Assembly (NCBI RefSeq): GCF_000819445.1
Contig: NZ_CP005286.1
Span: forward strand, 806,001-870,000
Reading direction: 5' to 3'
DNA length: 64,000 nucleotides
From: Corynebacterium humireducens NBRC 106098 = DSM 45392
GTDB lineage: Bacteria > Actinomycetota > Actinomycetes > Mycobacteriales > Mycobacteriaceae
The notes under the pieces were generated by a model, which did not search any database, had not been told where the DNA came from, and saw only the letters and a program-made list of their open reading frames with translations. Of this stretch, positions 17,483 to 26,036 are shown piece by piece; the stretch's first letter is position 1; each line of letters opens with the position of its first letter. A program made the translations under genes and the position numbers.

Positions 17483-19114
17483 CTAGTCAGCCACCAGGGT
17501 GTCCATGGTCAGGTGCGGCAGCTCGCGCTCGATGAAGGCGAGCTTCCACTTGTCGCCGAACAGGGCGATGAGCTCGCCGTCGGTGCGGGTGAAGATCTCC
17601 ACGCCGCGCTGGCGGCCCAGCTCCGGGGCGGACTCGGCGTCGGTGCGGCGGGCCACGGAGTAGGGTACCGGTTCGGTGATGGTCTCGACGTTGTACTCCA
17701 GCTCCATGCGGGCCTGCATGACCTCGAACTGCATGGGGCCGACGGCGGCCATGACGGGGTTGGCCTCGCCGCGGGCGTCGTTACGCAGGATCTGCACGAC
17801 ACCCTCGGAGTCCAGCTGCTCGAGGGCCTTACGGAACTGCTTGTACTTGCCCAGGGACTTCGCACGCAGGGTGCGGAAGTGCTCGGGGGCGAACTGCGGC
17901 ATCGGCGGGAACTGCACCTTGCGGCCGGAGTAGATGGTGTCACCGGGCGCGAGGGAACCGGCGTTGACCAGGCCGACGATGTCGCCGGGGTAGGCGGTCT
18001 CGACGGTCTCACGGGTGCGGCCGAAGACGGTCAGCGCGTACTTCGTGGAGAAGGAACGGCCCGACTGCGCGTGGGTGACCTGCATGCCGCGGTCGAACTC
18101 GCCGGAGACGACACGCATGAAGGCCAGGGTGTCGCGGTGGTTGCGGTCCATGCCGGCCTGCACCTTGAACACGACGCCGGAGAAGTCGTCGTCCAGGTCG
18201 CGGACCTCGTCGATGGCGGTGGTCGACTCCTCGACGGCCTTCGGGTCGGAGGCGCGGGAACGCGGTGCCGGGGCGATGGCGCAGAGGGTGTCCAGGATCT
18301 GGTGGACACCGAAGTTGAGCATCGCGGAGGCGAAGATGAGCGGGGAGGTCACGCACTGCTCGAAGAGGTCCTGGTCGTGGAGCGCGCCGTCGGCGGCCAG
18401 CAGTTCGGCCTCCTCGACGGCGGTCTCCCACACGTCCTCCTCGCGGGCCTCCGCCTCGTCGGGGGTGTAGTGCTCCTCCGGGGCGATGGTCGAGCCACCG
18501 GCGGTGCGGATGAAGTGGATGTACTCCTCGACCTCGCCCTCGTCGCCGACGCGGGCCAGGCCACGGAAGTCGCCGGCGATGCCGACGGGCCAGAACAACG
18601 GCGTGGGCTGCAGGCCGATCTCGGAGACGATCTCGTCGACCAGCTCCAGCGGCTCACGGCCCACGCGGTCCCACTTGTTGATCACCGTGATGATCGGCAG
18701 GCCACGGGCCTTGCACACGCGGAAGAGCTTGAGGGTCTGCGGCTCGAGGCCCTTGGCGGCGTCGATGAGCATGACGGCGGCGTCGACGGCCGTGAGCACG
18801 CGGTAGGTGTCCTCGGAGAAGTCGGCGTGGCCGGGGGTGTCGACGAGGTTGATCATGTACGGCTCGCCCTCGTGGCCCTCGGGGGCGTACTCGAACTGCA
18901 GGGCCGAGGACGCGATGGAGATGCCGCGGTCCTTCTCCATCTCCATCCAGTCGGAGACGGTGGCCTTACGGCCGGCCTTGCCGTGGGTGGCACCCGCCTC
19001 GGAGATGATGTGCGCGTGCAGCGCCAGCGCCTCCGTCAGGGTGGACTTACCGGCATCGGGGTGGGCGATGACGGCGAACGTGCGGCGGCGTGCGGCTTCG
19101 GCGGTGGTGCTCAT
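17483..19114 (-). CDS. prfC: Peptide chain release factor 3 (RF3)
   Basis: 543 residues, standard length. A translational GTPase that recycles RF1/RF2 after peptide release. G1 is AHPDAGKSTLTEAL (17-30), switch I region DWMEMEKDRGISI, G3 LVDTPGHADF, G4 NKWDR. The C-terminal RF3 domains follow (VGPMQFEVMQARMELEYNVE). It is the first gene of a two-gene transcript with the 119-residue protein. Confidence 0.96.
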   Translation of the reverse strand: MSTTAEAARRRTFAVIAHPDAGKSTLTEALALHAHIISEAGATHGKAGRKATVSDWMEMEKDRGISIASSALQFEYAPEGHEGEPYMINLVDTPGHADFSEDTYRVLTAVDAAVMLIDAAKGLEPQTLKLFRVCKARGLPIITVINKWDRVGREPLELVDEIVSEIGLQPTPLFWPVGIAGDFRGLARVGDEGEVEEYIHFIRTAGGSTIAPEEHYTPDEAEAREEDVWETAVEEAELLAADGALHDQDLFEQCVTSPLIFASAMLNFGVHQILDTLCAIAPAPRSRASDPKAVEESTTAIDEVRDLDDDFSGVVFKVQAGMDRNHRDTLAFMRVVSGEFDRGMQVTHAQSGRSFSTKYALTVFGRTRETVETAYPGDIVGLVNAGSLAPGDTIYSGRKVQFPPMPQFAPEHFRTLRAKSLGKYKQFRKALEQLDSEGVVQILRNDARGEANPVMAAVGPMQFEVMQARMELEYNVETITEPVPYSVARRTDAESAPELGRQRGVEIFTRTDGELIALFGDKWKLAFIERELPHLTMDTLVAD

Positions 19115-19209
19115 AGTTACTTGAGCGTAGTCGTTGCCCTACCCCCAGGTCACACCGAGTGCGTCGGCTGGCGATGAGGCCCTCGTCGGGCCGGTCGATT
19201 TCGGTACCA

Positions 19210-19228
19210 TTGACTGTGTTTACGTCAA
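19210..19228. promoter_or_regulatory. Inverted repeat before the FMN reductase gene
   Basis: TTGAC at 19210-19214 and GTCAA at 19224-19228 with a 9-nt spacer, 22 bp before the ATG. It may be a repressor site or chance overlap with a TTGACT -35 box. Only the arms are visible evidence. Confidence 0.35.
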
Positions 19229-19249
19229 CAATTTCCAAGGAGTGCAGGC

Positions 19250-19798
19250 ATGAAGATCGGTATTGTCATCGGGTCCATCCGCGAGGGACGCTTCGGGGAG
19301 GGCGTGGGCAAGTGGGTGACGGAGATCGCCCAGCAGCGTGAAGGCGTGGAGTACGAGGTCCTCGACCTCAAGGAGTTCGACGTCCCCCTGCTCACCTCCG
19401 CCACCATCCCGGGTGCGGCCAACAAGCAGTACGACGATGAGCGCGTCACCGCCTGGTCGCAGGCCGTCGACGGCTGCGACGGCTTCGTCTTCGTCACCCC
19501 GGAGTACAACCATGGCGTGCCGGGCGCGATGAAGAACGCCTACGACATCCTCGGCATGGAGTGGTACGGCAAGCCGGTCGGCTTCGTCGGCTACGGCGCC
19601 GCCGAGGGCGTGCGCGCGGTGGAGAGCTGGCGGCAGATCGTCGGCAACTTCCAGCAGTACGACGTGCGCAACCAGGTGTACCTGTCGACCTTCAACGACG
19701 CGGAGGAGGGCGTGTTCTCCCCGCAGGAGCGTCGCCTCGGCGAGCTGGAGACGATGCTCGGCGACCTGGAGAAGCTCGTCGCGCAGATGGCGAAGTAG
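19250..19798 (+). CDS. NAD(P)H-dependent FMN reductase (flavodoxin-like fold)
   Basis: 182 residues of the FMN_red family (SsuE/ChrR/azoreductase type). The N-terminal phosphate-binding loop is IVIGSIREGRFGEGVGKWV (4-22), and the flavin-site segment is VFVTPEYNHGVPGAMKNAYD (about 84-103), diagnostic of NADPH-dependent FMN or quinone reductases. Cytoplasmic, likely dimeric. Ribosome site AAGGAG precedes the ATG. Probable functions are quinone, chromate or azo reduction and flavin supply. Confidence 0.88.
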   Translation: MKIGIVIGSIREGRFGEGVGKWVTEIAQQREGVEYEVLDLKEFDVPLLTSATIPGAANKQYDDERVTAWSQAVDGCDGFVFVTPEYNHGVPGAMKNAYDILGMEWYGKPVGFVGYGAAEGVRAVESWRQIVGNFQQYDVRNQVYLSTFNDAEEGVFSPQERRLGELETMLGDLEKLVAQMAK

Positions 19799-19822
19799 AT
19801 CCTGCGGGGCCGCCGGGGCCGA

Positions 19823-19898
19823 GGGGGTATTCGAACTGAGGCATTGATCGGGTAGCGCGTGGGCGTCACCCGATCAATGCCCCGACTCGAATACCCCC
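19823..19898. repeat. Long inverted repeat (31-bp arms) between converging genes
   Basis: Left arm 19823-19853 begins GGGGGTATTCGA and ends GGCATTGATCGGGT. Right arm 19868-19898 is its complement except for four bases in the middle of the arm. The 14-nt loop is agcgcgtgggcgtc. It lies between the FMN reductase stop and the pth stop and no T run follows strongly, so it may be a bidirectional terminator. Its length and partial sequence symmetry would also fit a small repeat or MITE-like element. No second copy was seen in the window. Confidence 0.85.
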
Positions 19899-19924
19899 TT
19901 TGGTGCAGCAGCGCCCGGGGGCGA

Positions 19925-20524
19925 TCACCGCGCGTGGATGACGTTCTGCGCCCTGCCCAGCCCCTGCTCGACGATGAGCCGCGCCGCCTCGGCGGCCAGG
20001 CGGATGTTCTCGCCGCCGTCGATGGGGCCGAGGACATGGTCGGTCACCGACACGCCCTGCGGCGGGCGGGCGATGCCGATGCGCACCCGCAGGTAGTCGC
20101 GGGTGCCCAGGTGCTCGGTCATGGACTTCAGGCCGTTGTGGCCGTTCTCGTTGCCGCCCTTCTTCACCCGCACGGTGCCCACCGGCAGGTCGAGCTCGTC
20201 GTGGATGGCGATGATCCGCTCCGCCGGCACCCCGAGCTGCTCCGCGAGTGGGGCGACAGCCTCGCCGGAGAGGTTCATGTAGGTCGTCGAACGCAGCACG
20301 AGCACGTCCTGCCCCGCGATCATCGTCTTCGCGTGCAGTGCCTTCGTACCGGGGAGGGGCTGGAGCGGGGTGGCGTCGAGAAGCTCGTCGACGGCCATGT
20401 AGCCCACGTTGTGGCGCGTGGCGGCGTATTTCGGCCCCGGGTTGCCCAGGCCGAGGATGATCCAGTCGGCGCTGAGCGCCGGGGTCGTCTGCTTGCGGCG
20501 GAAGAGGTCGAAGATCTTGAACAC
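19925..20524 (-). CDS. pth: Peptidyl-tRNA hydrolase (first of two)
   Basis: 199 residues from GTG 20522-20524. Releases tRNA from stalled peptidyl-tRNA. Motifs: LGLGNPGPKYAATRHNVGY with the catalytic His, STTYMNLSG, HDELDLPVG and NGHNGLKSM, all Pth hallmarks. The start is uncertain: ATG 20543-20545 would add 7 residues and overlap the divergent start by two bases; the GTG was preferred because a -10-like GAGACT lies 7 nt before it. It carries a short N-terminal extension (FKIFDLFRRKQ) that the second Pth at 30.4 kb lacks. Confidence 0.9.
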   Translation of the reverse strand: MFKIFDLFRRKQTTPALSADWIILGLGNPGPKYAATRHNVGYMAVDELLDATPLQPLPGTKALHAKTMIAGQDVLVLRSTTYMNLSGEAVAPLAEQLGVPAERIIAIHDELDLPVGTVRVKKGGNENGHNGLKSMTEHLGTRDYLRVRIGIARPPQGVSVTDHVLGPIDGGENIRLAAEAARLIVEQGLGRAQNVIHAR

Positions 20525-20543
20525 GCCCGATAGTCTCTCACAC

Positions 20544-21506
20544 ATGGACATCCCGCAGATCATCGTCGCGCCCATGGCCGGCGGCCCCTCGTCGCCCGCG
20601 CTTGTCGACGCCGCCGCAGCCGCCGGTTCCCTCGGTTTCCTCGCGCCGGGCGGCGCGCCCGCCGCGCTCCTGGAGGAGCAGCTGGCGCAGGTCACGGGGC
20701 CCTACGCCGTCAATCTGTTCACGCGGCAGGCGCCCTTCGAGTCGCTTGCCGACGTCCGCCGTGTCGCCGGCGACCGCCCCCTGCCGGAGGTCGACCTGTC
20801 GAACGACTTCGACGCCAAGTTCGCCGCCGTGCTCGCCGCGGAGCGTCCGCCGGTGGTCGTCTCCGCGACGTTCGGGCCCTTCACGCGGGAGGAAAACGAC
20901 GCGCTGCACGCCCGGGGGATACATGCGTGGGTCACAGTGACAAATCCCACTGACGCGGTGGCCGCCGTGGAGGCGGGTGCGGATGCGCTCGTCGTCCAGG
21001 GGCCCGACGCCGGCGGGCACCGTTCGACGTGGACGGTCGCGGAAGAACCGGACACCCGCCCGCTGCCCGATCTGGTCCGATCTGTGGCGGCCGTCGTCGA
21101 CGTGCCGCTCATTGCCGCCGGCGGCATCCGCGATGCGGAGGATGTGGCTGCAGCCCTGGCACTGCCCGGAGTGGTCGCCGTGTCCTGCGGTTCTGCGTTC
21201 CTGCTGGCCGATGAGGCCGGCACCTCGCCGCTCAACCGCGAGCTTCTGGCGGCGGGCGGGCGCAGCGTGGCGAGCCGGGCCTTCAGCGGCCGCGTCGCCC
21301 GCGGACTGGAAACGGACTTCACCCGGAACAACCCGGACATCCCGCCGATCTACCCCTACCTCGTGTCGCTGCAGGCCGCGGAACGGCGGGAACGCCCGCG
21401 GGAACTGGCCTACTGCCTCGTCGGGGTGGGCGTCGAGAAGCTCGGGGGTGGCCCCGCGGCGGGGATTCTGGCTCGACTCGCGCCTGAACAGGCAATTTCA
21501 CGCTAA
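20544..21506 (+). CDS. Nitronate monooxygenase (2-nitropropane dioxygenase family)
   Basis: 320 residues, FMN-binding TIM barrel. PQIIVAPMAGG at the start, VQGPDAGGHRSTW (the catalytic-His region of class I nitronate monooxygenases) near residues 151-163, and AAGGIRDAEDVAAAL then VSCGSAFLLADEAGTSP (phosphate site). It oxidises toxic propionate-3-nitronate and alkyl nitronates. TAGTCT 7 nt before the ATG and no ribosome site indicate a leaderless mRNA. Divergent from pth, with a few bases between them. Confidence 0.85.
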   Translation: MDIPQIIVAPMAGGPSSPALVDAAAAAGSLGFLAPGGAPAALLEEQLAQVTGPYAVNLFTRQAPFESLADVRRVAGDRPLPEVDLSNDFDAKFAAVLAAERPPVVVSATFGPFTREENDALHARGIHAWVTVTNPTDAVAAVEAGADALVVQGPDAGGHRSTWTVAEEPDTRPLPDLVRSVAAVVDVPLIAAGGIRDAEDVAAALALPGVVAVSCGSAFLLADEAGTSPLNRELLAAGGRSVASRAFSGRVARGLETDFTRNNPDIPPIYPYLVSLQAAERRERPRELAYCLVGVGVEKLGGGPAAGILARLAPEQAISR

Positions 21507-21548
21507 AGTCGTGGGGACGTTTCCCTTTACTTTCGGAGGTAAAAAGCA

Positions 21549-23006
21549 GTGACCGCCCACGCGCAGCCTGAGCACAACAACTGGAACGAGAAGATCGCCC
21601 TCGCTCAGGAGATGCTGCCGCTGATCGGCCAGCTCCACCGCAACAACGATGTCGTCGTCTCCATCTTCGGACGACTGCTTGTCGGCGCGACGGACATCGA
21701 CATCATCAAGGCGCACCGTTACGCGCGCCGCGTCGCCGACCGTGAGATGAAGCTCGATCAGACCCTCCCGGTCCTGCGCGAGCTCGTCGACATGGACCTC
21801 GGCACCGCCTCCATCGACCTGGGCCGCCTGGCCACCGGCTTCGAGAAGTCCGGCGGCACCGACCTGCGTGCCTACCTGGACGAGCAGCTCGCCGACATCG
21901 TCGGCAAGCGCTCCGAGACCGAGCCGCGCGACGTCGTCCTCTACGGCTTCGGCCGCATCGGCCGCCTCCTGGCCCGCATCCTCATCTCCCGTGAGGCCAC
22001 CTACGGCGGCGTCCGCCTCCGCGCGGTGGTGGTACGCAAGAACTCCGAGGACGACATCGTCAAGCGTGCCTCCCTCCTGCGCCGTGACTCCGTGCACGGC
22101 GCCTTCGACGGCACGATCACCGTCGACAAGGAGAACAACGTCATCTGGGCCAACGGCACCAAGATCCAGATCATCTACTCCAACTCCCCGGCCGAGGTCG
22201 ACTACACCGCCTACGGCATCAATGACGCCATCGTGGTGGACAACACCGGCATCTGGCGCGACCGCGAGGGACTGTCCCAGCACCTGCAGTCCAAGGGCGT
22301 CTCCCGCGTCGTCCTCACCGCCCCGGGCAAGGGCGACCTGCCGAACATCGTCTACGGCATCAACGACGACATGATCACCGACGACGAGCAGATCATCACC
22401 GCCGCCTCCTGCACCACCAACGGCATCACCCCGGTCCTGAAGGTCATCAACGACCGCTACGGCGTCGAGCACGGTCACGTCGAGACCGTCCACTCCTTCA
22501 CCAACGACCAGAACCTCATCGACAACTTCCACAAGGGCACCCGCCGTGGCCGTGCCGCCTCCCTCAACATGGTCCTCACCGAGACCGGCGCCGCCAAGGC
22601 CGTCTCCAAGGCCCTGCCGGAGTTCGAGGGCAAGCTCACCGGCAACGCCATCCGCGTCCCCACCCCGAACGTCTCCATGGCGGTGCTCAACCTCACCCTG
22701 GAGAAGGAGGTCGACCGCGAGGAGGTCAACAACTTCCTGCGCAAGGTCTCCCTGCACTCCGACCTGCGCCAGCAGATCTCCTACATCAACTCCCCGGAGG
22801 TCGTGTCCACCGACTTCGTCGGCAGCACCCACGCCGGCATCGTCGACGGCCTGGCCACCATCGCCTCCGGCAAGCACCTCGTGCTCTACGTCTGGTACGA
22901 CAACGAGTTCGGCTACTCCAACCAGGTCATCCGCATCGTCGAGGAGGTCGCCGGCGCCCGCCCGGAGATCTACCCGCGTCGCCTGGAGGCCTCTGAGCTG
23001 AAGTAG
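21549..23006 (+). CDS. gapB: Glyceraldehyde-3-phosphate dehydrogenase, GapB-type with N-terminal extension
   Basis: 485 residues, about 140 longer than normal GAPDH. Residues 1-128 are an extra helical domain (NNWNEKIALAQEMLPLIGQL ...). The Rossmann motif LYGFGRIGR begins at about 131, and the active site AASCTTN has nucleophile C288. The same long form in C. glutamicum (GapB/GapX) works in the gluconeogenic direction with NADP(H) preference; that role is inferred from family. GTG start with GGAGGT 8-9 nt upstream. Followed by a perfect palindromic terminator. Confidence 0.93.
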   Translation: MTAHAQPEHNNWNEKIALAQEMLPLIGQLHRNNDVVVSIFGRLLVGATDIDIIKAHRYARRVADREMKLDQTLPVLRELVDMDLGTASIDLGRLATGFEKSGGTDLRAYLDEQLADIVGKRSETEPRDVVLYGFGRIGRLLARILISREATYGGVRLRAVVVRKNSEDDIVKRASLLRRDSVHGAFDGTITVDKENNVIWANGTKIQIIYSNSPAEVDYTAYGINDAIVVDNTGIWRDREGLSQHLQSKGVSRVVLTAPGKGDLPNIVYGINDDMITDDEQIITAASCTTNGITPVLKVINDRYGVEHGHVETVHSFTNDQNLIDNFHKGTRRGRAASLNMVLTETGAAKAVSKALPEFEGKLTGNAIRVPTPNVSMAVLNLTLEKEVDREEVNNFLRKVSLHSDLRQQISYINSPEVVSTDFVGSTHAGIVDGLATIASGKHLVLYVWYDNEFGYSNQVIRIVEEVAGARPEIYPRRLEASELK

Positions 23007-23040
23007 CTTTTCCAGGATCAGCTTCAAGCTGCCGCAGCGA

Positions 23041-23074
23041 CAGGCCCGGTTCTCCACGTGGAGAACCGGGCCTG
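23041..23074 (+). terminator. gapB terminator, perfect 34-bp palindrome
   Basis: CAGGCCCGGTTCTCCAC followed directly by its complement, 34 nt after the gapB stop. There is no T tract, so it may also block readthrough from the other side. Confidence 0.7.
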
Positions 23075-23163
23075 TCGCATTCAGGAGGGGCGGCAGCGGC
23101 ACAGGCAGATGAAGAATCGTCGTCGGTGTGTCCGCTCACTGCGCCTGGTGTTAGGCCCGTGCT

Positions 23164-23586
23164 CTACACCCGCCCGCTGCCGGTTACGGCAATCATGGCC
23201 AGGAGCAGGTGCTGACCGGTCTGACAGGCGCCTACGCTCACCCAGTCAACTGCTGACTGGGACATTGACTTGAGGATGCGTGCTTCCCGGCGTATGTGGT
23301 CCCTTGTCGAATGAGGGTCCAGTGGATGTGGTCCGGCGGAGCCCACCGTGAAGGTCACCTGGACATGTGAGGGGGAACCATCCGGCGCTGTCAGCCGGGC
23401 ATGACAGGGGGCGTCGGGGTGCGGTTCATCGGAGATGACGGCGCGCATATCAATCTCGCCCACTGGAGTAGCGGTACGGGACTCCCACACCACCGTGCTG
23501 TCGTCGACGGGGGGAAAGGCAGAAGGAGATGCTGCGACTGTGAGAGAGAATCCACCGCAATGGAGGATGAGCGCGTTAGACTCCAC
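23164..23586 (-). CDS. Hypothetical protein of uncertain reality
   Basis: 140 codons from GTG 23584-23586. No ribosome site, no recognised family. The translation (LILHCGGFSLTVAASPSAFP ..., VQVTFTVGSAGPHPLDPHS) has a plausible amino-acid mix, and GC is lower than its neighbours. It stands between the gapB terminator and the ISL3 element in a region that looks acquired or decaying. It could be a remnant. Confidence 0.35.
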   Translation of the reverse strand: MESNALILHCGGFSLTVAASPSAFPPVDDSTVVWESRTATPVGEIDMRAVISDEPHPDAPCHARLTAPDGSPSHVQVTFTVGSAGPHPLDPHSTRDHIRREARILKSMSQSAVDWVSVGACQTGQHLLLAMIAVTGSGRV

Positions 23587-23805
23587 AGGCTGACCTGACT
23601 TCCCGCCTTATGCCCGAGGCAGATCTACCTCCAGCATGGATTGTCGCGCTCACCCGGAAATCTCGGGAGCCAACTCCCCGGATACGGTGTGCTGTTCGCC
23701 AGTGGTTCCGCATGAGAACATCAGGAAAAAAACTGTACGCATGTTCGCTGAGCGTAGGGCGTGACCGGCTTCCTGCAACTTGAGAGATAAGGAAACGCCC
23801 CGTCT
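23587..23805. other. Intergenic stretch left of the ISL3 element
   Basis: About 220 bp with lower GC than the surroundings and no supported gene. Some short open frames exist but show no family or start signals. Confidence 0.4.
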
Positions 23806-23835
23806 GCCTCCCCGGGTCGGGGGACAGACGGGGCG
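23806..23835 (-). terminator. Hairpin probably belonging to the gentisate operon, cut off by ISL3
   Basis: 11-bp arms CGCCCCGTCTG / CAGACGGGGCG. It ends at the GCGTCGATAAGC motif (23833-23844), into which the ISL3 element inserted. Without the element it would lie about 6 bp beyond the target site and about 15-20 bp after the maleylpyruvate isomerase stop codon, in the right position to end that operon. Confidence 0.6.
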
Positions 23836-23844
23836 TCGATAAGC

Positions 23845-25299
23845 GGCTCTTCACGATTTAGAGTGCGTTGATCTTCCCCTGCAGCTGCCCGGAGTGGATC
23901 AGGCACCTCAATATGTAGTGGTTGAGATTCCTGAACCCCAGGGCAATTCCCCGCAGGTGCTCGAGCCTGCCGTTGATGGCCTCGACCGGACCGTTGGACG
24001 CCCCGATATCGAAGTACGCCAGGACATCTTCCCGCCGACGCCACAGGGTTCTCCCGAGTTGAGCCAGCTCCTCCAGACCTTTCGGCAAGCCTTTGCGCAG
24101 GGTGTTGATGATCCGGTCCATCAACTTCTTGCCCTCCGACTTCTTCGGATGCCCGTACGCCGCAATCATGTCCTGATAGAACAGCCACGTCACCTCGAGT
24201 GCCACGTAGTCATCATCAGTGGCCCACAGCATGTCCAGACGCTGTTTCTGCCGCTGCGTCAGGTAGTTCGTCCTGGTCAGTAGCGTGCGGCGGTACTTGT
24301 ACAGCGGGTCATCTTTCCGTCCACGACGCCCGGTGGTCTCCCGTTGGAGTCGCTGCCGGCATCCGGTGAGCTTGTCAGCTGCCAGATGGACTACGTGAAA
24401 GGGATCCATGACCTTGGTCGCGTCCGGCAGGACCTGGTCCACAGCGCTGGCGTAACCGGTGAAACCATCCATCGTCACTACCTGCACCTGCTCCCGGAAA
24501 CCGGGGTCGCGTTCCTGCAGCCACGTACGCAGCACTTCCGCGCTACGTCCGGGTCGCAGGTCCAGCAGGCGGGCCGGACCACGCCCATCGACCAGCGGGG
24601 TGAGATCCACGAGGATCGTCACCAGATTGGACGGCTGACCTGGCTTTCGGGTGTGCTTCCAGACGTGCTCATCGACCCCGAGGATCCGGACGCCGTCCAG
24701 GTAGTGCGGGTCGTCATAGACGAGCTGGCGGCAGGCATCCAGTGCGACCTGGTTGACCAGCGCCCAACCCACACCAAGTGCCTTGGCGGTGGCGGACACA
24801 CTCATCCGGTCAATCGCCAGGCGCTGCAAGATCCAGCGGGTCACCCGGTGGGTGAGCTTGGCACCGTCATCAGCACAGCTGAGTGTGGCCTGGAAGATCT
24901 TCCTCGGGCAGGAGATAGCTGTGCACAGGAAGCGGGGGACGCGGACATGCAGACGGGTGGGGAACCCCACCACCGGCAGGTCGACGAGGCGGCGGAGGAT
25001 GTGATCCCGCAACTTCCCGGCATGCCCGCAGTCCGGGCAGAGGCCGGTGACGACCACCGGTGTGGCGTCGATGATGGTGATGGCACCGGCGTCAGCGGCA
25101 CCGGTGATCGTCAAGCCGATCTCGGCGGTGCGGCAGATGGTGTCGGCGACGAGATTGCCAGTAGGCTGCACAGTAGGGTCCTGGTTCGGTTAGATGAAAG
25201 CGTCGTAACTCTCATCTTGTACCGGCCAGGGCCCCTATATGTTGTGCCACCCCGAGCCCCACCTCGTGGTCAGCTACGCACTCTGAATCGTGAAGAGCC
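23845..25299 (-). mobile_element. Intact ISL3-family element, 1455 bp
   Basis: Inverted ends GGCTCTTCACGATTYAGAGT (then GCGT) at 23845 onward and, complemented, up to 25299. An exact 8-bp target duplication CGATAAGC flanks it (23837-23844 and 25300-25307), as is normal for ISL3. One intact transposase. The same-length relative at 43099-45872 differs at several residues, so these are two members of a family and not a fresh duplication. Confidence 0.95.
23858..25171 (-). CDS. ISL3-family transposase
   Basis: 437 residues. The N-terminal zinc-finger region has the cysteine pairs CPDCGH (about 44-49) and LCTAISCPRK. The DDE_Tnp_ISL3 domain follows: first Asp in RILGVDEHVWKHTRK, second in VVTMDGFTGYASAVDQV, and the catalytic Glu in the C-terminal GPVEAINGRLEHLRGIALGF. 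Start ATG 25169-25171. Intact and presumably active. Confidence 0.95.
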   Translation of the reverse strand: MQPTGNLVADTICRTAEIGLTITGAADAGAITIIDATPVVVTGLCPDCGHAGKLRDHILRRLVDLPVVGFPTRLHVRVPRFLCTAISCPRKIFQATLSCADDGAKLTHRVTRWILQRLAIDRMSVSATAKALGVGWALVNQVALDACRQLVYDDPHYLDGVRILGVDEHVWKHTRKPGQPSNLVTILVDLTPLVDGRGPARLLDLRPGRSAEVLRTWLQERDPGFREQVQVVTMDGFTGYASAVDQVLPDATKVMDPFHVVHLAADKLTGCRQRLQRETTGRRGRKDDPLYKYRRTLLTRTNYLTQRQKQRLDMLWATDDDYVALEVTWLFYQDMIAAYGHPKKSEGKKLMDRIINTLRKGLPKGLEELAQLGRTLWRRREDVLAYFDIGASNGPVEAINGRLEHLRGIALGFRNLNHYILRCLIHSGQLQGKINAL

Positions 25300-25313
25300 C
25301 GATAAGCGCCTGA

Positions 25314-26036
25314 CTACAGCCAGCGCGGGGGAGCGGGGACCTCGCCCTGCGGGGAGGTCACGCCGCGGTCGCCGCGGCCGGAAGCCCAGCGGGCCAGGCC
25401 GGCCCAGCTGCCGTGGATCTCCACGGTGTCCTCACCGGGGGAGACCTCGATGCGCTCGTTGCCCTCGGGCACGAGCACCAGGCCCGCACCGTCACCGGCA
25501 CCGCGCCACTTGGCGGCGATCTCCGGGACCAGCGTCTCCAGGATCACCTCCGGGATGTCGCTGAAACCGGCGTTGACGTCGAGGTCGACGGAATGGATCC
25601 ACACCTCGCGGGCGCGCATCCACAGCGTCTCCGAGGCGGGGACGGTGCGTCCCTGCGCGGTCCTCACCTCGGCCTGCCAGGCCTCGTCGGTGGCGTCGCG
25701 CCAGGCGACGTCCAGGCGGACCAGGGTGTGGTCGTGCAGGTTGCGGATGGCGTCGGGGATGAGGGTGGCGCCGAAGTCGATCTCCTCGCCACGTGCCTGC
25801 GGGGAGGGGTACATGGGCTTCTCCACGCCCGTCTCCGCCCATTCCATCAGGTTGCACAGGGCGTTGGCGTTGTAGGCCACGTGCGCGGCCAGGTGCGCCA
25901 CGGTCCAGCCCGGCAGGAGGGTGTCACGGCCGAAATCGGCGTTGTCGATGAGCGCCAGCTGGCCCGAGTAGTGGGCGGTGCCACGGCGGGTCAGGTTGAG
26001 GCGCTCCTCGATGGACAGATCGTGGAAGGAGCCCAT
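25314..26036 (-). CDS. nagL: Mycothiol-dependent maleylpyruvate isomerase
   Basis: 240 residues, same length as the C. glutamicum enzyme. It isomerises maleylpyruvate (the gentisate ring-cleavage product) to fumarylpyruvate with mycothiol as cofactor. DinB-like N-terminal fold with the metal-ligand His in LLPGWTVAHLAAHVAYNANA (about 41-60) and the second cluster around REVWIHSVDLDVNAG. Its ATG overlaps the stop of the hydrolase gene by one base. Last gene of the nagI-nagK-nagL operon; an ISL3 element sits 14 bp after its stop and separates it from its hairpin. Confidence 0.88.
   Translation of the reverse strand: MGSFHDLSIEERLNLTRRGTAHYSGQLALIDNADFGRDTLLPGWTVAHLAAHVAYNANALCNLMEWAETGVEKPMYPSPQARGEEIDFGATLIPDAIRNLHDHTLVRLDVAWRDATDEAWQAEVRTAQGRTVPASETLWMRAREVWIHSVDLDVNAGFSDIPEVILETLVPEIAAKWRGAGDGAGLVLVPEGNERIEVSPGEDTVEIHGSWAGLARWASGRGDRGVTSPQGEVPAPPRWL

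Noticed and set aside
22927..23139. Small open frames over the gapB terminator
   Set aside because: They run through a perfect palindrome and have arginine/glycine-rich translations without a ribosome site.
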